From assembly GCA_038106575.1 (NCBI GenBank), contig JAYOED010000003.1:1-64000 (forward strand): a DNA stretch of 64,000 bases. Reading direction: 5' to 3'. This stretch comes from Ga0077527 sp038106575. GTDB lineage: Bacteria; Pseudomonadota; Gammaproteobacteria; Burkholderiales; SG8-41. The notes below the pieces were generated by a model. The model was given only the letters and a program-made list of their open reading frames with translations, searched no databases and had not been told where the DNA came from. Shown here piece by piece: positions 40,131 to 49,281 of the stretch. The translations under genes were made by a program, and so were the position numbers. Position 1 is the stretch's first letter, and the number at the start of each line of letters is the position of its first letter.

Positions 40131-41447
40131 TCAAATCAGCGCAAGACTGATCTGCGGAAATACGATCAGGATCGCTAATACACTCAGCATCACTGCCGCA
40201 AAGGGCAGTGCACCCATGAAAACGTCATTCAGGGTGACTGAGGGATCATCGATCGTGGCGCGAATAACGAAGCATGATATTCCGAAAGGCGGGGTCAGCA
40301 GGCCGATTTCCGCACCAATCACGGTGATTATTCCGAACCACACCAGATTGATATTGAACGGATCGAGCGCCTGAAGGAACAAGGGAACCACGATGAGAAT
40401 GATGGACGCGGTGTCGAGTATCGTGCCGAGCAGCAGCAGAACGATCACGTAGAGCACCATGAAACCGGTGAATGACAGGCCGATGGACTCGACCCATTCG
40501 CCAAAGACGGTCGGCAGGCCGGCAATCCCGAGCATCCGGCTGTAAATGGAGGCTGCAATGATCAGGAAAAGGATGTTCGCCGTGATGTGGCCTGTTTCCA
40601 CGAGTGCGCGCCAGATGATCTTGAAAGTCAGCCGTCGCTTGATTGCCCCGAGGATCATTGCCATTACGGTGCCCGCAGCCCCTGCCTCGACCGGCGTCAG
40701 CACCCCCCCATAGATTCCGCCGAGCACGGTGAGTACGAGGATCACGATCGGCCCGAGCTTGCTGAACAGGTCCAGCATCAGCTGGCGCAGTGGTAGGCCT
40801 TCACCGCGAACGATGTCGATTCCGACAAAACGCGGCGCGATTAGAAAAAAAAGCGGAATGGCCACGCAGTACGCCGCGGCAAGCAGGATGCCGGGCAGCA
40901 CGCCCGCGAGAAACATGGCACCCACCGACTGTTCAGTGACGACTGCGTAGATGATCAGCATTACGCTGGGTGGAATGATCATACCAAGAACCGAACTGCC
41001 GGCTACTATGCCCACGGCAAAGCGCTTTCCGTAGCGGAATCGCAGCATTTCCGGTATGGCGACCTTGGCGAATACCGAGGCAGAAGCGATGGACGAACCG
41101 GTTACGGAAGCGAATATCGCGTTCGCCGCGACGGTGGCCATGCCCAGACCGCCGCGTACCGGCCGGAAAAGTTCGTTGACGATTTCATAGACGTCTCGCC
41201 CCAGCCCGGCATGACTTACTACCAGACCCATCATCACGAACAGGGGAACGGTTGCAAAGGCCTCTTCGGACACGGAGTCCGCAATAGCCAGGGACAGCAG
41301 GTTGAAGGAAACGTCGGGATTCTTGAGCAGAAGCACTCCGGTAAACGAGATCAGGCCGAGCGCAACGGCGATGTGCACGCCGGAATAAATCATAATGACG
41401 ATTGCCACTACCGAGGCAATACCAACGCTAATGCTGGTCATCTCCAT
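40131..41447 (-). CDS. TRAP transporter large permease (DctM)
   Basis: A 438-residue membrane protein with about 12 hydrophobic segments. Family marks include FATVPLFVMMGLVVSHAGLGRDVYE, GLGMATVAANAIFASVTGSSIASASVFAKVAIPEM, and VIGAEIGLLTPPFGISCFV. It forms the cation-coupled channel of a TRAP system. It ends 16 bases before the dioxygenase end, convergent. It is the last gene of the three-gene TRAP operon on the minus strand (dctP-dctQ-dctM). Confidence 0.95.
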   Translation of the reverse strand: MEMTSISVGIASVVAIVIMIYSGVHIAVALGLISFTGVLLLKNPDVSFNLLSLAIADSVSEEAFATVPLFVMMGLVVSHAGLGRDVYEIVNELFRPVRGGLGMATVAANAIFASVTGSSIASASVFAKVAIPEMLRFRYGKRFAVGIVAGSSVLGMIIPPSVMLIIYAVVTEQSVGAMFLAGVLPGILLAAAYCVAIPLFFLIAPRFVGIDIVRGEGLPLRQLMLDLFSKLGPIVILVLTVLGGIYGGVLTPVEAGAAGTVMAMILGAIKRRLTFKIIWRALVETGHITANILFLIIAASIYSRMLGIAGLPTVFGEWVESIGLSFTGFMVLYVIVLLLLGTILDTASIILIVVPLFLQALDPFNINLVWFGIITVIGAEIGLLTPPFGISCFVIRATIDDPSVTLNDVFMGALPFAAVMLSVLAILIVFPQISLALI

Positions 41448-41547
41448 TTGCAGCGGTACTTTCCTTGCTAGGCGTTCGGCACTGAAATCATTGGACAGCC
41501 GTTAAGTTCCCGGTTTGGGAAGTCATGTGATAGTTGATCCGGACAAC

Positions 41548-42081
41548 TCAGCGATGGCGTTGCGTCTGCCTGAAGGCAGCAAGGCCTAGCCAGAGAAACT
41601 GGATCAGGCACGCCGTGAGGCCGAGAACGATGATCGTTTTCACAGGCCAGACAGGCGCAGTGAATATGCCGTCATTTCCGATGTATGAGCCGCGTTCAAT
41701 CGCCTCCTTGAGCAGCGGGACGGATCCCCACAGTCCGACGCCCATGAAGACCGCACCTAGCATGCAATAAACACACTGGAGTGCAGCCCCCAGGCGCGGC
41801 CAACGCTGATCCAGGATGGCGAGAAGCGAGTCGGAGCGTGTCAGCCTGTCGATCCGGATCGTGTCGGCAAGCTGCAGAAACACGATTCCCACGACCGAGA
41901 TCTGGATCATCTCGTGGGTGCCCTCTATGGGCAGATTCAGAAACGTCCTGCCGAGGGCATCAAAGGTGACGAGCAGAACGAGCAACAGAATCCAGAACGA
42001 TCCGAGGGCGTTCATGCCAACGACTAGCTGGTCGAACGATCCCTGGGGCCGAAAATCCGGTGCGGATCTGGTGTCGTTCAT
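41548..42081 (-). CDS. TRAP transporter small permease (DctQ)
   Basis: A 177-residue membrane protein with four hydrophobic segments: SFWILLLVLLVTFDALGRTFL, EMIQISVVGIVFLQLADTIRI, the stretch near LQCVYCMLGAVFMGVGLWG, and IIVLGLTACLIQFLWLGLAAF. It is the DctQ small subunit. About 100 bases separate it from dctM, and 21 bases from dctP. Same operon. Confidence 0.93.
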   Translation of the reverse strand: MNDTRSAPDFRPQGSFDQLVVGMNALGSFWILLLVLLVTFDALGRTFLNLPIEGTHEMIQISVVGIVFLQLADTIRIDRLTRSDSLLAILDQRWPRLGAALQCVYCMLGAVFMGVGLWGSVPLLKEAIERGSYIGNDGIFTAPVWPVKTIIVLGLTACLIQFLWLGLAAFRQTQRHR

Positions 42082-42102
42082 GCCCGTATCAGGAGGTGCT
42101 GT

Positions 42103-43188
42103 TTACTCCTTGTCCCACTGGCGCTCTATGGGCTGCTTGGCGGCGCGCATCCGGTCCATGTAATAAGTCAGCATCGCCGTTCCCTCCAGTCCCTCCTTGT
42201 CCAGATCCTTTGCCCATTCTTCAGCGATGTTGGGAATGGTTTTGACCCACTTGCTGCGATCACCCGCCGAAAGGGAAAAGACCTTGCCGCCGGCTGCCTT
42301 GTACTTGGCGAGGCTTGCGTCACCCAGGCTAGTAGCGAGCTTGGCCAGATGATCGCGGTAGTCGATTGCGACTTCCCTGAAAATCTTTTGCACTTCAGGC
42401 GGCAGCTTGTTCCAGAACGCCTTGTTGACGGTGACGACCTTGCTGTTCATCGTGCCGATGTCGGCTTTCATCATGTAAGGCGCAACTTCGGCGAGCTTGA
42501 AAGTGGCCGCTGCTTCGGGCCAGAGCATGCAGCCGTCGACAACGCCGGTCTGGATCATGTTGTAGTAGTTGTTCAGGCTGCCGGCAACGCCTACTGCGCC
42601 GGTCGGCGGCAGATAGCGAAGGTTGGGCCCGGCACTCGCTATTTTCATTCCTGAATAATCAGACAATGCCTTGGCTTCCTTCTTCGAGAACATCTGGTAG
42701 CTATCGAAGACCACGGAATTCGTGAGATAGACTTGGTTATAGGAATCGAAAGTCTTCTTGATGCCGGAAAATTTTTCAGCGATTTCGTCTATCGTTCTGG
42801 CAACCAGCGCCGGATCGGTGGTTGTGAAGGGCGTCATGTAGGCAACCGACATGACCTTCATCTTGTCCCCGTAAATCGCCGTAGTGACGATTCCGATGTC
42901 GCCCAGGCCTTTCTGCAGTCCTTCCAGTACGCCCCGTGGCTTGACGATCTGCCCGCCCCACGCCTGGTTCCAGCGGATCTTGTACTTGTTTTCCTTAGCG
43001 AGGCGCTTGTTGACTTCAGGTATGTAGAAGTTGATGAATTCCTTCACCCAGAGCGCCCGTGGCGGGTAACCGTCGATTGCGGTCACGTTGATGGTGGTTT
43101 GTGCGCTGACTGGCGCTGCGGAGAAAGTCAGCGTTGCGGCAATGGCCATGAAAAGCAGCCGGACGGCTCCGGTGGGATGAAGTTTCAT
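42103..43188 (-). CDS. TRAP transporter substrate-binding protein (DctP)
   Basis: A 361-residue periplasmic receptor. It has a signal peptide (LLFMAIAATLTFSAAPVSAQ), then GYPPRALWVKEFINFYIPEVNKRLAKENKYKI, LEGLQKGLGDIGIVTTAIYG, the GMKIASAGPNLRYLPPTGAV segment, and AFWNKLPPEVQKIFREVAIDY. It captures a carboxylate and delivers it to DctQM. First gene of the TRAP operon. The ligand is unknown; the nearby intradiol dioxygenase and dienelactone hydrolase hint at an aromatic acid or a ring-cleavage-type acid. Confidence 0.92.
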   Translation of the reverse strand: MKLHPTGAVRLLFMAIAATLTFSAAPVSAQTTINVTAIDGYPPRALWVKEFINFYIPEVNKRLAKENKYKIRWNQAWGGQIVKPRGVLEGLQKGLGDIGIVTTAIYGDKMKVMSVAYMTPFTTTDPALVARTIDEIAEKFSGIKKTFDSYNQVYLTNSVVFDSYQMFSKKEAKALSDYSGMKIASAGPNLRYLPPTGAVGVAGSLNNYYNMIQTGVVDGCMLWPEAAATFKLAEVAPYMMKADIGTMNSKVVTVNKAFWNKLPPEVQKIFREVAIDYRDHLAKLATSLGDASLAKYKAAGGKVFSLSAGDRSKWVKTIPNIAEEWAKDLDKEGLEGTAMLTYYMDRMRAAKQPIERQWDKE

Positions 43189-43473
43189 GTTGTATTTCCT
43201 CCTTTATTCCAACAATTGTGTTTTGGCGGATCAGATCCACCAGTATGTGCCGTTTTTGTACTTGCGCAAGCCTTGTTCTTGAATCCCGTCCGGACTGCGT
43301 AACGAGGGCTAGGTCATTGACAACAGATGGAAAGGTTTCGTTAAATTTGTGGACGAATTCGAATCCTCCTGTGCATTCTATTCAAATTACGGGTAAAACA
43401 TCAGTTCTTTTTGTATTCCGCACCGCAACAATCGATGTTTTAATTCAAGCTCCGAAGAAGAGACAACATCCAC

Positions 43474-44214
43474 ATGGCCCTAATCGAACAGAACGTCACC
43501 GTCACCACCAAGTACGGCAAATGCTCCGCATTTGCGGCCTGCCCTGATGCCCCGGGCAGTTTTCCCGGGATCATTTTCTACATGGATGCCCCGGGATTCC
43601 GTGAAGAACTGTGCAACATGGCGCGGCGCATCGCCAAGCACGGATATTTCTGCCTGCTACCCGACATGTATTACCGGCTCGGTACATGCCGTTTCGACGT
43701 GCCCCGCCGCAATGATCCGATGTCAGCGGTGATCAAGGCTGCGATGAACAGTCTGACCAATGCCGATGTTGCCGACGACACGGCCGCATTCATTGCTTGG
43801 CTCGATGCGCAGGACAAGGTTTCGGAGGGTGCGGTGGGCTGCGTCGGCCACTGCATGAGCGGGCGTTACATCACCACTGCGGCGGCGCGGTTTCCGCGCA
43901 TGAAGGCCGCAGCTTCGCTCTACGGAGTTGGCATTGTCACCGACAAGGAAGACTCACCGCATCTGCTGCTCGATCAGATCAAAGGCGAGCTTTATTATGC
44001 TTTCGCCGAGAGGGATGCCTCGGTAACCGAAAAAGATGTCAGCGATCTTGCTACCGCGCTGAAAAAAGCCGGGACGAAGCATACGCTCGAAACCCTGCCC
44101 GGAACCCAGCACGGCTTCTGCTTCGCCGAGCGCATGGTCTACAACCCGGTTGCTGCCGAACACACATGGACCAGGATTTTCGACCTATGGGACCGCAACC
44201 TGAAACCCCAGTAA
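43474..44214 (+). CDS. Dienelactone hydrolase-family protein 1
   Basis: A 246-residue alpha/beta hydrolase of the DLH family. It has MALIEQNVTVTTKYGKCSAF, FPGIIFYMDAPGFREELCNMARRIAKHGYFCLLPDMYYR, the nucleophile region GAVGCVGHCMSGRYITTAAARFP (Cys in GHCMSG) and the His in PGTQHGFCFAERMVY. In family members Cys-His-Asp acts on a lactone. It follows the TRAP genes divergently. Paired with the intradiol dioxygenase it would suit a modified ortho-cleavage pathway, but its exact substrate is not shown. Confidence 0.9.
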   Translation: MALIEQNVTVTTKYGKCSAFAACPDAPGSFPGIIFYMDAPGFREELCNMARRIAKHGYFCLLPDMYYRLGTCRFDVPRRNDPMSAVIKAAMNSLTNADVADDTAAFIAWLDAQDKVSEGAVGCVGHCMSGRYITTAAARFPRMKAAASLYGVGIVTDKEDSPHLLLDQIKGELYYAFAERDASVTEKDVSDLATALKKAGTKHTLETLPGTQHGFCFAERMVYNPVAAEHTWTRIFDLWDRNLKPQ

Positions 44215-44230
44215 ACCTCACGGAGAACTC

Positions 44231-44647
44231 ATGAGCCAGCATGGACCTGTTACCGGAAGCTGCTTGTGCGGATCGGTACGATTCGAAATCGCTCCGCCGT
44301 CGGTGCTGTTCAAATACTGTCACTGCACCCGCTGCCGTAAGACGACCGGCACCGCCCACGCAGCAAACATCTTCTTGCCCGCTGGCCAGTTCAAATGGCT
44401 GTCCGGGGAATCGCTTCTTAAAAAATTTGATTTGCCCGGCGCAAAGCGTTTTGCGGTGAATTTCTGCACGCAATGCGGCACGCGTATGCCTCATAAAGTG
44501 ACCGGAACCGAAAACATGCTGATTCCCGCCGGTGCACTGGACGGCACGCCCGATCTCAAGCCGGACGCCAGCATCTTCTGGGGATCGAAAGCGGCCTGGT
44601 TCGTCGAAACTCCGGAACTGCCTAAGCACGAGGAATACGGCCGCTGA
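44231..44647 (+). CDS. GFA/CENP-V-family zinc protein
   Basis: A 138-residue protein of the glutathione-dependent formaldehyde-activating (GFA) family. Zinc-binding Cys groups are GSCLCGSVRFEI, YCHCTRCRKTTG and NFCTQCGTRMPHKV. Members bind one or two zinc ions, and most are not true formaldehyde enzymes. It lies 16 bases after the DLH gene and is probably co-transcribed with it. A hairpin terminator follows. Confidence 0.93.
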   Translation: MSQHGPVTGSCLCGSVRFEIAPPSVLFKYCHCTRCRKTTGTAHAANIFLPAGQFKWLSGESLLKKFDLPGAKRFAVNFCTQCGTRMPHKVTGTENMLIPAGALDGTPDLKPDASIFWGSKAAWFVETPELPKHEEYGR

Positions 44648-44751
44648 AGAGATTCAGCGTTTCTTTTTAGTGGCGAAAAAACCGGCGCTCGTTTTCATGC
44701 TGGAACCGGCGATGGCCTGATTGTCTCCGCTGAACGATTGAAGGAGGAGGA

Positions 44752-44786
44752 GAAACAGGGCTACGATACGCAGCCCTGTTTCTTTC
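44752..44786 (+). terminator. Rho-independent terminator after the GFA gene
   Basis: GAAACAGGGCT (44752-44762) pairs perfectly with AGCCCTGTTTC (44772-44782), an 11-pair stem with a nine-base loop, followed by TTTC. It lies about 100 bases after the GFA stop and 35 bases from the end of the convergent receptor gene. Confidence 0.85.
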
Positions 44787-44820
44787 AGGCGCCCTGATCT
44801 TGCAGTCAGGCCGGACGTGC

Positions 44821-45792
44821 TTACCGGGTCTTGATGCCGGCTTTCTGCACTACGCTGGTATATTTCGCGATTTCACCCTTGATCAGTAAAGTCAGTTCCG
44901 CGGGCGCACTGCCCACCGGATCCAGCGCCTGCTGCTTGTAGAACTCCCGCACTTCCCTCGTCTCCAGCGCTTTCTTGATCTGCCCTTGCAGCGTGGTCAC
45001 CACGTTTTTCGGCGCTCCCGTGGGCACGAATACCGCATACCACTGGTCGGTCACGAAGCCGGGATAGACGGCGTTCATGGTCGGCAGGTCGGGATTCCAC
45101 GCCGTTGGTTTCTCGGTGGAAACCGCCAGTGCACGGATGCGCTTGGCGATAAGATGCGGCATCAGCGCCGTCGGCGTGTTGAACAGCATGTCGGTCTCAC
45201 CGGTGGCAAGTGCCAGTCCCGACGGCCCGCCGCCCTTGTACTGGACAATCACGCTTTTGGCCTTGGTGAACTGCTTGAACATTTCAGCAGAGAGATGACT
45301 GGTGGTACCGACGCCGTTGGCGCCGATGTTCAGGCCGTTCGGCGCACGCTGGGAAATGGCGACAAGTTCCTTGACCGATCTGGCGGGAACGCTGGGATGC
45401 ACTGCAAGCACCAGTGCCGTGTTGCTGACCCAGGTGACCGGATCGAGATCCCTCAGCAGGTCAAAGCGGATAGATTTTTTCTGAAGGACGGCGTTGAGCG
45501 AGATTGACGCCGAGGTCATCAGTACAGTGTAGCCGTCGTTCGGCGCCTTGGCCACGACCTCCGCGCCGATCAGTCCGCCATTGCCGGTGCGGTTGTCCAC
45601 CAGAAAGGGCTGGTTCAGGCCCTGACGGAGCTTGTCGGCGAGCAGGCGACCCTGCAGATCGGTTCCGCCGCCGGTGCTGAACGGCACGATGAAACGTACT
45701 GCTTTTTCGGGATAAGCCGCGGCTGCAGTACCGATGACGCCGATGACCAGTAGCGGGACCAGCAGGCCCCCGCCCAATTTTGAAATGCGCAT
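44821..45792 (-). CDS. Bug-family substrate-binding protein 4
   Basis: A 323-residue periplasmic receptor. It has a signal peptide (LLVPLLVIGVIGTAAAAYPEKAV), then VRFIVPFSTGGGTDLQGRLLADKLRQGL and FLVDNRTGNGGLIGAEVVAKAPNDGYTV. It is an orphan receptor without TctAB genes nearby. ATG 45792 fits the signal peptide. The approximately 290 bases upstream (45793-46086) contain no gene that I can support. Confidence 0.93.
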   Translation of the reverse strand: MRISKLGGGLLVPLLVIGVIGTAAAAYPEKAVRFIVPFSTGGGTDLQGRLLADKLRQGLNQPFLVDNRTGNGGLIGAEVVAKAPNDGYTVLMTSASISLNAVLQKKSIRFDLLRDLDPVTWVSNTALVLAVHPSVPARSVKELVAISQRAPNGLNIGANGVGTTSHLSAEMFKQFTKAKSVIVQYKGGGPSGLALATGETDMLFNTPTALMPHLIAKRIRALAVSTEKPTAWNPDLPTMNAVYPGFVTDQWYAVFVPTGAPKNVVTTLQGQIKKALETREVREFYKQQALDPVGSAPAELTLLIKGEIAKYTSVVQKAGIKTR

Positions 45793-46086
45793 GCTTGCTC
45801 TCCAGAAAACGATCTTGTTATTGAAAGAAACGGCGGGGCGGGTAGCCCTGTTCTAGCAACTGCATGGATGCGCCGCAATGGTAGACCATTTCTGACGGCA
45901 ACGGTGCGTGCTCATCGCTGCTCACGTTGTGAAAAACGGATCAATATGGCCGGTCGCCGCGAACCAGGATACGTTAGACCAGACAATACTGGCTGTGATC
46001 GTAGTCAAAGCCTGCGCGATGCTTTAAACCTTGAGACTGATCGGTCGCCGGGGTTGGGGGCGTTGCTGTGCCATCAGGGCAGCGCG

Positions 46087-47076
46087 TTATCCACCGAAGG
46101 TATAACAGCTTCCGACATTCGAGAAGATGACCCGATCCGGCATTTTTTCGCGCAGCATGTTGATGAAACGCTCACCGGTGCAGTGCATTGGCAAGATCAC
46201 GTCGGGATTGATCGCCTCGAGTTCCTTGAGCGTGTGCTGCAGGTAGTCCAGTTGCGCGACGCCGAGGTGGAAGCCGCCTATCACCGCATGCACCTTGTCG
46301 ACATTGGCGGCCTTCATCGCGCTTCGCACCGTGTTGATGATGCCTGTATGGCCGCAAGATGAAATCACCACCAGACCCTTACCTTTGACGATATAGCAGG
46401 TCGCGTGCTCGTCGGGGTGGGTGTCCTTGACAAGCTTGCCCTCGCGTTCAGCCTCGGTGAAATGGTCATCCACCACCAGCGAACCGCCAGTGACTTCCTC
46501 GAACGAGTTGCGCTCGATGTAGCCTGAAGTGAAGGGTCCTTCAAGGGCCTGCGGCTTCGGGCAGCACACCGGCAGCACCTTTTGTGCCTCGAGCGCTGCC
46601 CGATCAAGCGTGCACCAAAGCTGCGGTTCACCGCCTTCCTTGATCCACTTGGTGCGGAAAATGGTTTCGCCGCCGACATACAACGCGAGGTCGTCGCGCA
46701 TCTGCGCGCGGTGGTGTTTCACGAACCCCTGCAAACCGCCGAAATGATCGAGGTGGCCGTGGCTGAGAATCAGGCCGTTGATCTTCTGGGGTTCCACGCC
46801 AAGCAGTTCGAAATTGCGGTTGATGATTTCCGGTGTGTAGCCGAAGTCGAGCACGTACTGGGTCTTGGCGCCGTCTTTCTCTGAAGTCAGGTGCAGCGAC
46901 AGTCCCCATTCGCAGGCCAGCGTCATGTCAGGTCTGCCGTAGATGCGCCCGATGTGCTCGACCTTTACGTGGGGATGCGACATCCGCGGCAGGAAACGCT
47001 CATAGCGCGAATCGACAAGCACGCGTACGGACAGAGCGTCGACGATGGGAGTCTTGAAGGGGGTGGAGGCGGACAT
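46087..47076 (-). CDS. Metallo-beta-lactamase-fold hydrolase
   Basis: A 329-residue MBL-fold protein. The metal site HGHLDHFGGLQGFVKHH (HxHxDH) is clear, followed by VVISSCGHTGIINTVRSAMKAANVDKVHAVIGGFHLG and ILPMHCTGERF, the pattern of COG1237-type metal-dependent hydrolases. Related proteins include dihydropterin-type synthases. The longest frame starts at 47151; ATG 47076 (MSASTPFKTPIVDAL) fits better. Substrate unknown. Confidence 0.88.
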   Translation of the reverse strand: MSASTPFKTPIVDALSVRVLVDSRYERFLPRMSHPHVKVEHIGRIYGRPDMTLACEWGLSLHLTSEKDGAKTQYVLDFGYTPEIINRNFELLGVEPQKINGLILSHGHLDHFGGLQGFVKHHRAQMRDDLALYVGGETIFRTKWIKEGGEPQLWCTLDRAALEAQKVLPVCCPKPQALEGPFTSGYIERNSFEEVTGGSLVVDDHFTEAEREGKLVKDTHPDEHATCYIVKGKGLVVISSCGHTGIINTVRSAMKAANVDKVHAVIGGFHLGVAQLDYLQHTLKELEAINPDVILPMHCTGERFINMLREKMPDRVIFSNVGSCYTFGG

Positions 47077-47279
47077 GGGGGCTCCTCGATTGGATCTCCG
47101 GCCGCAAAACCGGCGGCTGATAGCGAATCGTAGCACCTGTTGCAGATGCAATGGGCGGCGGGCAGACAGCTGCCGACGGCTTCACGCGCTTAGTCGAGGG
47201 GCCACGGCATTTTGACGAGGGACTGCAGCAATCCTGCAGCGTACTCCAGTTTTTGAGTGATGTCTGTGGTGCCGGTGCT

Positions 47280-48485
47280 TCAACCCGGTACGCCGAAGTT
47301 CTTGTTGCAGATTTCCGCTAGCGTGGTAACGCCTTGGCTGATTTCCTCGTGGCTAAGATTGGCGAAGCACAGCCGCAGGCGGCTCGCCGAGTGCGCCTTA
47401 TTTACCGACCACTCGGGCCCCGGGTTGATCGCCACGCCCGCGGCCTGCGCTAGTTGAAATAACTTCAGTGCATCCACGCCGTCGGGCAGCTTCAACCACA
47501 GGAATATCCCGCCTTTGGGGTCGTCGAACTCCGCAGCTGCGCCGAACTGTTCCTTCATTGCTTCCATCAGCGTCACCAGCTTTGCGCGCAGTGCCTTGCG
47601 CAGTACCGACACGTGCTGGGTGAAATGCGCGTTGCAGTATTCGGCGAGCACCATCTGCTCCAGTGCACCCGAACCGGCATCGGTTTTCAGCGGCAGCATG
47701 CGCGACATCACTGACCATGGCGCGACGATGTAGCCCACGCGCAGTGCCGGCGCGATGGTCTTGGAAAACGAGCCGATGTAGATCACGTTGTTGCGGGTGC
47801 TCAATGCATGCAGCGCGGGCGGGCGTTCGCCCGACCAGATGAGGTCGGCGTAGCAGTCGTCCTCGAATACCGGCACGCCGTAATCCGCGGCGAGTTTGAG
47901 CAGCGCCTTGCGCCGCTCCAGCGGCAGGATGGTGGCGGTGGGGTTCTGCACTGTTGGTATCGTGTAGATATACTTGGGGCGAACGCCTTTGCGCTTAAGA
48001 TCGGCGAGTGCGTTTTCCAGCGCGTCGATGCGCAGGCCTTCGCGGTCCAACGGCAGGCCCATCGGCGTGACCCCGAGTTTCAGCAGGCGGTTGATTGAAC
48101 CCTGGTAGCAGTCTTCCTCGATGATCACCGTGTCGCCGCGCGCAAGCAGCGTGTGGTTCACCAGGTCCAGTGCCTGCAGCGAACCCGAAGTGATCAGGAT
48201 GTCGTCGGCGCTGCATTGAATGCCGGCATCGCGCCTGAGCTTCACCGCCAGAAAATCGCGCAGCGCGCGGTAGCCCTGCGGCCCGCTGTTGAGGCCGTAA
48301 GTGGCGAGCGTACGCCCCTCGCGCCGCAGTACGGCATTGGCTGCTGCGACCAGCCCGTCCAACGGCAACGCATCGGGATCGTTGTTGCCTCCGGTGAAGT
48401 CGAATTTGACGCGCCCGTTCCAGCGCGCAGCGGCGGGGGGCAGGGTGGGGGGCAGCAGCGGAGTGAAATCGAAAGCGGTGGCCAT
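47280..48485 (-). CDS. PLP-dependent aminotransferase (class I/II)
   Basis: A 401-residue fold-type I aminotransferase. It has DALPLDGLVAAANAVLRREG, TYGLNSGPQGYRALRDFLAVKLRRDAG, ILITSGSLQALDLVNHTLLARGDTVIIEEDCYQG, YTIPTVQNPTATILPLERRKALLKLA and the PLP lysine in GSFSKTIAPALRVGYIV. It lacks the GntR-type helix-turn-helix of MocR regulators, so it is an enzyme, possibly 2-aminoadipate- or valine-pyruvate-like. The start at ATG 48485 is chosen because the family begins here; the longer frame to 48683 adds a Cys/Arg-rich stretch without family character. Confidence 0.92.
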   Translation of the reverse strand: MATAFDFTPLLPPTLPPAAARWNGRVKFDFTGGNNDPDALPLDGLVAAANAVLRREGRTLATYGLNSGPQGYRALRDFLAVKLRRDAGIQCSADDILITSGSLQALDLVNHTLLARGDTVIIEEDCYQGSINRLLKLGVTPMGLPLDREGLRIDALENALADLKRKGVRPKYIYTIPTVQNPTATILPLERRKALLKLAADYGVPVFEDDCYADLIWSGERPPALHALSTRNNVIYIGSFSKTIAPALRVGYIVAPWSVMSRMLPLKTDAGSGALEQMVLAEYCNAHFTQHVSVLRKALRAKLVTLMEAMKEQFGAAAEFDDPKGGIFLWLKLPDGVDALKLFQLAQAAGVAINPGPEWSVNKAHSASRLRLCFANLSHEEISQGVTTLAEICNKNFGVPG

Positions 48486-48645
48486 GGTGATCGTGATTCG
48501 GAGAAACGGGAAAGGTTTTCTGCTCTGCCGCAGATTATCCGCGAAACCTGAGGAACATGAAGCCGGTGCGTGCTGACCCCTGCGTTTTTTTTGCCTACAA
48601 TAGCACCTCAAAATATCCGCTGTCCTGTCGAACTGGAATCCCCCG

Positions 48646-49254
48646 ATGAGCAATGCTGAAATCAGGCCGGTCAAGCTGGTCAAGCCCGGCGAAGGTCCCG
48701 TCGAAGTGGAGCAGATCTACGACGAAATCTGCAGGGTCAAGGATCCGCGCTGGCTGGGTCCGCTGTTCGGTTTCTTTGCGGTGGTGCCAACGCTGCTCAA
48801 GGCCTGGTGGGAACTGCAGAAGCAGCTCGAATTGCTCAAGGGCCACGTGCCGCGTGAACTCATGAACCGCATCGCGATGGTGTGCGCGGTAGCGACCGAC
48901 TGCCCGCGCTGCATCAACTTCCACAAGTCTGACCTGATCGATCGTCTGCAGCTGAGCGCCGCTGAAATCGAAAAACTCCATGATTTCGAGAACGCCGACC
49001 TGCCCGAGGCAGAGAAAGCGGTGTTTCGGGTGGCGCGCAAGCTCACATTGAACGAGACTATGACCGATACCGAGTTCAATGCGCTGCGCACGGCCGGCTA
49101 CGAAGACCCCGCTATTGTCGAAATCGTTTCCGTGGCGCTTATGGAGGGGGCGTTTGCCCGCCACGCCAGCGTATTCGCACGGTTCGAGGACGGTTTGAAA
49201 TGGCCAGCCCAGCACACCCCGTCCCCCGAATACCGCAAGGTCGTCAACCGTTAA
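48646..49254 (+). CDS. AhpD-like / carboxymuconolactone decarboxylase-family protein
   Basis: A 202-residue CMD-fold protein. The active motif ATDCPRCINFHKSDLI contains a CxxC pair plus His, as in AhpD-type alkylhydroperoxidases. Flanking helices include VPRELMNRIAMVCAV and AVFRVARKLTLNETMTDTEFNALRTAGYEDPAIVEIV. It may be a redox protein that supports peroxide removal, interesting because a selenocysteine peroxiredoxin lies 3 kb downstream. Not linked by operon. Confidence 0.88.
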   Translation: MSNAEIRPVKLVKPGEGPVEVEQIYDEICRVKDPRWLGPLFGFFAVVPTLLKAWWELQKQLELLKGHVPRELMNRIAMVCAVATDCPRCINFHKSDLIDRLQLSAAEIEKLHDFENADLPEAEKAVFRVARKLTLNETMTDTEFNALRTAGYEDPAIVEIVSVALMEGAFARHASVFARFEDGLKWPAQHTPSPEYRKVVNR

Positions 49255-49281
49255 CGCACTGCTAAACGAGGTCTATCCGCA

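Noticed and set aside
47280..48485. MocR-type transcriptional regulator
   Set aside because: There is no N-terminal GntR winged helix, and the protein starts directly at the aminotransferase domain.
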